The notes under the pieces are model-generated. The model was given only the letters and a program-made list of their open reading frames with translations, did not search any database and was not told where the DNA came from. The position numbers and the translations under genes are program-made. DNA of 64,000 nt from Bryopsis sp. KO-2023 (taxonomy: Eukaryota > Chlorophyta > Ulvophyceae > Bryopsidales > Bryopsidaceae), in contig BSYQ01000004.1 in assembly GCA_030272585.1 (NCBI GenBank), positions 5,642,001 to 5,706,000 on the forward strand, read 5' to 3'. This document shows, one piece after another, positions 57,501 through 64,000 of this stretch. Positions within the stretch are counted from its first letter, which is position 1; every line of letters begins with the position of its first letter.

Positions 57501-59322
57501 AAGAAAGAAAACTGAAGTGCACTCACATCTCTGTTGAAATTTTTTCCTTTCCAATCCTCGATCAACACCCTCAAAGCTTTGTTCTCGGCAAATCGAATGT
57601 CGTCCAAGGGTTTCCTCGACACCGGGCAAACCTTGGATCCATGCGCGTACAGCCACATTTCCAGATTCCTCCTTTCCACAGTAACGGCCGTCTCCAGCAA
57701 AACGACGGGGTCCTCCATTACCTCCATCGTCAATGGGCAAATGAACTCGGGGGGTGCCTGGTCGTTTTGAGAAAGAGCCAGCAGCAGCAATCGAATGGAA
57801 TGCTGTTCGACGCTGTCTCGTCGAATTCGCGCGATGTCCAAATCCTGAAAGAGGTGTTTTGAAACTTGCTTCCAGTCGTCCTGGTGCAATTAAAAAAAAA
57901 GAAAAAAGAGGTAAGCAGCCAAAGGAGAAAATAAAATCATCGAAATCGATGGATGGTGTTTTAATGGTGTTTTTTTTTTTTAAGCAACTAAATCGATGTC
58001 ACTTTTCACTTGAGGGGGGTTAAAAAAAAAATTGTCAAAAAACCAAAAGAACTAGTTAAATTACAATACCAGTTCTTATCATTGATTCGAAAAAGCTGTG
58101 CAAAGGAAACAACAAGACTCTGGACAAGGAAAAAATACAAAAAAAAATCTCCAAACCCATATTATTTGCTTGTTTGTTTTTTTAAGCTGAGAAAAAAAAA
58201 TAAACTCCCACCAGACAAAAAGAAAACATGGAACAATGCGATAATTACTCTTTTACAACAACGCACTTTAATTCTCTCTGGCCCGAACGCAGTTTCAAGA
58301 GCATCCCTGGCCAGTCTGACCGCCTCGGATATCAAAAGTTCACTGTTGTAGGACTGGCTGCAAATTCGCCTCATCTCTTTGAACAAAGCCAGATCCCTCC
58401 GCTCCAAAGGGAAATGGGCCGTCCTGAAACCCCATTCCAATCTTTTCATATCTTCCGACAACCTCTCAGCCGCCGCATCCGAGCTATCGGAAAGCACCGA
58501 GTGCAGCCCTGCATTCCACCACCAAAATAAAATAAAACTGGAGAAAATGAAGGAGGTGGTGATTGGAAGTCAGCCTGGCAAGGTGGTTCTGTTCGTTTTT
58601 CACAAGAGAAAGTGTCCTGAACGGTTCTTTTTATTCCACACAGATCTTCCATGAAAACTGGGGGGTAAAAAAAACCTTAGTTGGTGATGACTAATGACGG
58701 GTTGGTGGTCACACTTCTCACAAAAAACGAAATGTTTAAAAATGTGACCAACAGAACTGATAGTGATTGAAAAATGTGACCAACAGAACTGTTAGTTATT
58801 CCCTTTTTTTTTCCCTCACAAGTTTTTTTTTGATTATCTCTTTTTGTGTTTGGCCACACAAACCCCTCGACCTATTTTTAGGTGGATTCGTTTCTTTCCC
58901 TGACCTTCGAGGGTCAATCCCAAAGCGTGGCAAAAGTTTCGAAAGTCCGTCGTGGTCCGCAGCGCGTTGATCGCGCGATACATGCTGGGCAACATACACA
59001 CTCGTTCGATAGCTCTCATGGCCATTTCCAACTGCTCGCCCAGTTCGGACAGCAGATGCTGCGCGTTGTCGCTGTTGGTCATCAGCCCCGACTCGTCGTA
59101 CCCTTGCAGAACATCCACCAGTTGATGCAGCAGCGTGCTGAGGTTTTCGCAGGCGGGGATGCTTATCAGGGCTTGCTTGGCTCGGGCATAGACGTCGGTG
59201 GCCAGCGACACGACCGAGGAAGGTCGTACACCCGACATCTCCTCTGGTTGTCGAAAGCTGCTCGAGTGTGTCCAAACCGAGCCGAATTCTTCTTCCCTTT
59301 TCGACCGAACGCCGAACGCCAC
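51524..59322 (-). CDS. U-box E3 ubiquitin ligase with ankyrin repeats (788 aa, 15 exons)
   Basis: Transfers ubiquitin from an E2 to targets bound by its repeats. Exons (minus): 58905-59322, 58267-58508, 57527-57880, 56889-57083, 56081-56140, 55432-55560, 54874-54972, 54359-54457, 53959-54060, 53468-53581, 53079-53177, 52739-52867, 52338-52436, 52052-52156, 51524-51646. They sum to 2367 nt with every phase consistent. Residues 1-220 resemble the helical U-box N-terminal domain of plant PUB proteins. The U-box is at about 264-335 ([27 protein letters not shown]). A Ser/Thr/acidic linker follows. Eight ankyrin repeats (467-748) are mostly one per phase-0 exon, four of exactly 99 nt (for example [13 protein letters not shown]). 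The start could instead be the Met at residue 29. Confidence 0.88.
52229..52248 (+). repeat. Poly-G tract in an intron
   Basis: A run of about 18 G in an intron of the U-box gene. Similar C runs occur at 36397-36420, 47392-47408 and 56475-56490, all in introns or spacers. They are likely to be error-prone in assembly. Confidence 0.8.
56206..56285 (+). pseudogene. petA: Nuclear plastid DNA fragment: petA (cytochrome f) haem-binding region
   Basis: An ~80-bp AT-rich stretch in an intron of the U-box gene. On the plus strand it encodes Tyr-Glu-Asn-Pro-Arg, then after a small frame-breaking loss [21 protein letters not shown]. This is the N-terminal mature region of chloroplast cytochrome f, with its covalent haem motif Cys-Ala-Asn-Cys-His. 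The frame is shifted just before PNG and both sides are non-plastid sequence. It is therefore an inserted plastid fragment (NUPT), not a gene, and supports a photosynthetic host. Confidence 0.8.
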
Positions 59323-60620
59323 GAGGAGCCACGTGAGATAATACGAGTAAAGTTCCCTTACTGAAGCCAGGAAACCCGAGGCCGCTAATGGACGTCAGGA
59401 TATCTCGCTCCGAAATTACGGCAACTGCTCAGCCACGAGTCCAGAGCTGGAATCCTTGCCAGCGAAACCTGCTCAAGCGCTCCGGCGACACCACACGAGA
59501 TCTCTCCTGAAAAGAATACACCCCTCACACACTGAAGCTTTCTTTGTCGCCCCATACAACACGTCTCAAGAGGGAAGGGCCGCTGGTTGACAAGACAGAG
59601 AGGCTTCGGCACAAAACAGAGGCCATTTCACGAAGGATATTCCATGGCTGCATTTCGTTGGGGTGGCGCGGGTGAGGAGGAAGTGGGGGGGCTTTTCTAA
59701 CGTTTTCTTTGGGTCACCCGTCGTCCGGTGAGAGGACCGGGGCAGTTCGAGGGACGGAAAAAGCAAAACGTTGGGAAGAGGCTGGTTTATTCTGGGGGCA
59801 ACCGCACCTAACACCTCCCTTCCAGCCTTCGATTGCTGGATTTGCTGCGGGGGTGTCAATTTTAGATCGGCGGGCTTACACATCTTCGACTGGGCCGCTT
59901 GCGGCTCAGAAGTATCCGCAAATCTGCACTGCAGTTTCGGAAAGCTACAACCCAGAGAAAAACGCACGAATATCCGTTCTTCTTGCGGACGCTTGATCGC
60001 GTGCCAATCGGCCTGTTTGCGAGTTGCTGAGCGAGTCGTTGTAGTCCCCCCCCCCCGTCGAGCGCGATCGGGTCATAGGTTTCACGATAAGCGGGAAGCA
60101 AAACAGACAGTTCCACGCATGACAAAGGCAGGCGATCGAAGAACAATCCGTTATGTATGCGTTATCTAACGTCACCCGTGACAAGTTCAGTAGAAAGCAA
60201 GCAATGCACCGAAAGAGAAAAAGGAATGGGATGGTGGTGGCGCTTCCGATTGCTGTATGTTTGGAAAGTCCATCCAAAACGTAATTCGTTGAGGTCCTCT
60301 TTCGGCGGCTGAAGCTGTGGAAGTCCCCGCTCAAAAAAAACATTCAGAATTTCGTGGACCCTACCAGTTGTGAGGGGTTGGTGCTGGGATGTGACCGACT
60401 CTACGTGAAGAAATCACGTCGATTCTTGAAGCGACTTCCACCACGAAAACGCGGATCTATTTTCTCCACGGGGCTCTCTTTTCCAGAATTCAATCAACGG
60501 TTCTGTTTGGACGAAATCAGACTTGTCGCTGTTCGAATCGCTTCGCAAATCGTGTGTTTTGGTGGAACGCGTGCGTGCGGCTGCGTGGATATTTTCTTCA
60601 GTAGAAAGGGAGGATCGACG
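59323..60620. other. Spacer between divergent genes, GC-rich, no recognised gene
   Basis: Lies between the start of the U-box gene (minus) and the secreted-protein gene (plus). CpG content is high. Frames such as 59566-59967 (minus) and 59771-60169 (plus) have no domain I recognise. Promoters and 5' UTRs of both genes should be here. Confidence 0.45.
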
Positions 60621-61731
60621 ATGGGGCGCCGAGGGTTGGGTGTACTGCAATTGCTGTGCTTTGCTGTGTTGCTTCTTTCTCTGACTGCCGTCCCCTCCAC
60701 AGCCGAAGGTGAGTTGCTGCGAAAATGGCGGCGCCGTTTTTCGGCGTTTCGCACTTGTTATCATGCTTGAGAGAGAGATTCATGCACGACTGTGCGTTTT
60801 GTGTGTGAAACGTTTTATGCGCCGAAATAAGTGAACAAAATCAGCGTGCAAATGTGAAACCCCTGATCTCCTCTAAAATTAGAAAAGGACAAACCATGCT
60901 GAACTCACATGTGGCCAAACATCTTTTCAAATTCCCCCCACCCCCCTTATAGGAAAGACTGGCAGTCTTTTCACTTGGGGTGAGAATCCAGAAAAATATG
61001 CCTTGAATGATTTTCTTGGGGGAAGGGGGAGGGTCTTTCTCTTAATTGCAATGTCCTTTCAAGCTTGATGAATTATTTTCCTTTTTTCCCTGAAAGAATG
61101 TATTGCTGTTCCATTGCAACAGATGTGAACATGCCTGTTCATGGGGTGGCCAATGCCAGAGCACTGACTTTGTTCGACTTCGAATTTAGTGGAGGTAACA
61201 TGGCCAGGGGTTTTTTGATTCTTATTTGGCCACTTGGTCGGAAATTGATGAGGGCTCTCAAAAATGCATTCAGTTGTCACTTTGTTCTGGGGTTTGTTTT
61301 TGGAACTAACTAGAACCTTTGAACATTTACATTGCACCGTAAAACCTTCCCATTCTAATCCTATAGAAATGATTGGAAAAAAAAAGAACGCCGAGGGAAC
61401 TGGGAATAATGGAGATTTAGTGTATATTGTTTTTTGTGTTTTTTTTCTGATATTTTAAAATTTTCCTCCGATTTTTCCTGAACAGAGAGTGTTTTCCTCT
61501 CTTGTCTGAGCTCCATCATACAACTCTTTAAAAAAAGAGTCCATTTTTTCCACTCCTATATAAAAAGACATAACATTATATAGCTAATTTGTGGTGTGAT
61601 TGTTCCTAGGAGGAGGGGGTAAAGATTCTGGATCGGGCAGGAAAAAAAGTGGGAGGAACAGAAACAGGAGGAGATATGGAGGGGGAAATATGGGGAGGAG
61701 GCGACCTGATATCCCCACACAGTCAAACATA
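60621..61731 (+). CDS. Start of a secreted Gly/Arg-rich protein gene (first three exons)
   Basis: Exon 1 (60621-60708) encodes a clear signal peptide, MGRRGLGVLQLLCFAVLLLS followed by LTAVPSTAEG. Exon 2 (61123-61194) gives DVNMPVHGVANARALTLFDF. Exon 3 (61610-61731) is Gly/Arg/Asn-rich (GGGKDSGSGRKKSGRNRNRR) and ends with PDIPTQSNI before a GTAAGA donor. Junction phases are consistent (1, 1, 0). The protein should enter the secretory pathway; its basic Gly-rich part suggests an extracellular or cell-wall role, but I do not recognise the family. Later exons are not identified; a 13-nt candidate follows the acceptor ending near 62078. The gene may run to or past the window end. Confidence 0.6.
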
Positions 61732-63365
61732 GTAAGATTGCTGACAATGCAACAAATTCTGCTGGAATTCCATTTACATTTCGAAATGTAGTTTCTTTTT
61801 TGCTGTTGATTTGATATTTGATCCTCAATTTCAATTTTTTTTTCTCCTCCCAAGTGTATATTCCTTGTATGTTTGTGTGAAACCCATTTTTTAGCCCCTT
61901 TTTTTTCCCTCCCTTGCAAAGAACAACGGTCAGTGTGAATCGATTTTTTTTTCCCCTTTGTTTAAAAAAAACGAAGTAATTTTTGACTAGTGCTGGTTAT
62001 CTGTGGCGAGGAGTTTTGAGGGGGTCTTAACACGTTTTTGTGCATATTTCTGCTTTACCAGGATAATTTTTTTGCAGAATTCTATGGTCGGTGAGCTGTG
62101 TGTGTGTGTGTGTCATACTTGCACCTCTGACAAACCCTCTGAAGGAAAATTCATCGAAGCAAACGTTATTGTTAGGTTTCTTATCAAAATGGGGAAAAAA
62201 AAAGAATCCCATTATTGTGTTTTGTTTCAAAATGCGGGAAAAAAAATAGGAGTGAAAGGCAACCTAGAAGCCTATTTATATATATCATTATGCATATGTT
62301 CGTGTGTGTGTTTTTTGTTGGTTTTCTGTTTTCAAGAAGTCATTTCGGCTCACTCTCATTTCCCCCCTCCAAAAAAAAAAAAAAAAAAAAGTAAAAAAAT
62401 TCCGTGTTGCGATCGAAAATAAAAAAAGACGACAAGCCAATTAACACTGATTTTTGTCAAGAGCCCCTGAGTGCATGTCTGTTTTTTGTTGGGGTTTGTG
62501 AAATCGTTATTTTCATATACACACATGCATGCATATGTGTTTTTTTTAGTCATTTATGCCAGATTATTTGCAAAGATGAAGTGTTGTACATGCATTATAA
62601 ATATATATTTGACGTTAAGGAATGTTATTCAAAATGTGCAGTGATTATGGGAACAATCTCCTGTCAAAAGGAAAACTTTCTTTTATTTTTTTGTTGAAAG
62701 AGAAAAAGAAAAGAAAGAAACAGAGGGAAGGGTCGACTGGACGATTGAGGTTTTTTGTTAAAGGGGTTAGGATTGAGTTCAACGAAATTCTAATGCTTAC
62801 ATATTTCGAAAGAAAAAGGAAAAAAAAAGGTGGATATTGCTAGATGGATGAAATCCACATATTTGTTTTGATTTATTTTCTTGTTGTTGTTGTAGTTTCT
62901 GTTGGGAGATGAGAAAAGGGGTGGCCGATTTGGTCGTGAAAATAAAGTGCTGAATGTATTTTGAATGGGAGTGTGTTGAATGACAAGTGTAGGTCTGCTC
63001 AGCAGAGATGCACAGGATCAATTTCGCAGGCAATTTCCAAATGGGGGGGACTCTGTGTGAGTTCCTTAGTTTGCTGGTTTAACTTTCCATTCATCCTATA
63101 GAAGAAACTCAAACTGCAAGGATTGATATCTTCTTTATGTGTCTAGATACCAGATCTAGAACTCGAGTTCAGCAAACTTTTGGGGAAATTCTGGGAAAGG
63201 GAGGGGAGAGAACTTAGATTTGGGAGGATTGCTGTGTTGAATGGGGGCTTTTGGTGGAGTGGCTGGCAAAGATCAGTTTTTTTTAGGTTTAAGAAACTCT
63301 GTTGATGCCCAAATCAGACCCTTTTGAAAGTGTGAAGTACCTTGGTGAACCAATAAATTGTAACA
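61732..63365. other. Probable intron sequence and spacer, nothing recognised
   Basis: AT-rich with long A/T runs, (TG)n at about 62098-62112, and no frame with domain-like content. It follows the third exon of the secreted-protein gene and is probably largely its introns. Confidence 0.4.
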
Positions 63366-63445
63366 GAAGGTGGATCGAGGTGTGCCCGGATTAGCGGTAC
63401 ATCGGATTACCTCCGTTCATGTGGATTGTGTATTATTTAATTTAT

Positions 63446-63603
63446 TTTTCAAAGGGGAATTCACTCGTGATTATATTTTAAATTATTTTAAATCAATAGG
63501 TTTTTGTGTTTTGGGACCTGTCTATGCGAATGGATCCATCGGGCTTTCAATGTTTGCACTTCCTGACTCGTTGAACGCAGCAGCATTTCCTCTAGCTTAC
63601 TTA
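63446..63603 (+). other. Possible exon of unidentified gene
   Basis: An open stretch after an acceptor-like TTTTTCAAAG and before a good donor (GTAAGT). It encodes GEFTRDYILNYFKSIGFC, then GPVYANGSIGLSMFALPDSL and AFPLAYL. It reads more like protein than its surroundings. A further acceptor (TTGTTTCAG) lies near 63727. I cannot connect it to the gene at 60621 or name it. Confidence 0.3.
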
Positions 63604-64000
63604 AGTAAGTTTTTTAATTATTTTGTACTTTTTTCAACTTATTTATTCATTTTCTTCGACATAAGTTATTCTGGGTATAACAAACACTGGCAAAAAGTAA
63701 AATGTGACCTCATTCCTTTGTTTCAGAGATATTTTTCATGCACAGTCCCAAATGACATCAATCAATCAATAATTACAACCCACAGCAAAAGAGAGCCGTC
63801 ACCCTCCATGATGCGAACAAGCACAAAAAAGATAAAACCTTATGGACATAAATCAATTGAAATGGCCACCATGTCAAAGCAAGGTTTCAGCTCAATCTGA
63901 TTCAATTTAGTCATGGATCTTAAGTATTTATCAAATGAATCGATGAACCCTCCTCAGAAAACTAGAGATGTAAAATTTAAAAAAAACCCGGAAAAATGGA

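Overview
The window is nuclear DNA of a photosynthetic eukaryote, probably a streptophyte (green-plant lineage) alga. The genes have GT-AG introns and the mobile elements are hAT transposons and chromodomain Ty3/gypsy retrotransposons. There is a U-box protein with a plant-type N-terminal region and a small relic of plastid petA (cytochrome f). The exact organism cannot be fixed from the sequence; a Chara-like charophyte is a guess.

Positions 1 to 35661 are one nested stack of mobile DNA. The host of the stack is a large hAT transposon (hAT-A) whose left end lies outside the window. Eleven insertion events can be read from terminal inverted repeats or LTRs and from target site duplications: hAT-A itself (right end 35661); a ~465-bp MITE (910-9015) split by a complete chromovirus (999-8160) and by a second MITE (8451-8915); a second hAT with its own multi-exon transposase (hAT-B, 9150-16705), itself carrying a MITE (13879-14342) and a GATC-rich hAT-like element (14460-15485); a MITE in a transposase exon (16910-17373); a second chromovirus (18356-33785) holding a shortened copy of its own family (27842-33002); and a MITE near the right end (35085-35548). 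Removing the insertions restores continuous hAT-A transposase exons.

Chromovirus-1 has a CpG-rich LTR and gag, but no CpG at all for about 4.17 kb of pol and the following noncoding DNA. Chromovirus-2 has very short LTRs (173 bp), gag, pol and an extra third ORF (coiled coil plus a Cys/His domain) between pol and the 3' LTR. Several unrelated element families share a tRNA-like T-arm/box-B motif.

Positions 35662 to 64000 are gene-bearing and much more AT-rich, with long homopolymer runs. In order: the interrupted 3' part of a small minus-strand gene hit by hAT-A; a 153-aa SNARE-like/longin protein (minus); a divergent protein disulfide isomerase-like gene (plus); a minus-strand gene with a Tudor/SH3-like beginning and disordered tail; a minus-strand NIFK-type nucleolar RRM protein; a 15-exon minus-strand U-box/ankyrin-repeat E3 ligase; and the start of a plus-strand gene for a secreted Gly/Arg-rich protein. 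Vesicle traffic, ER folding, ribosome biogenesis and ubiquitylation are ordinary housekeeping roles; the genes do not form an obvious pathway.
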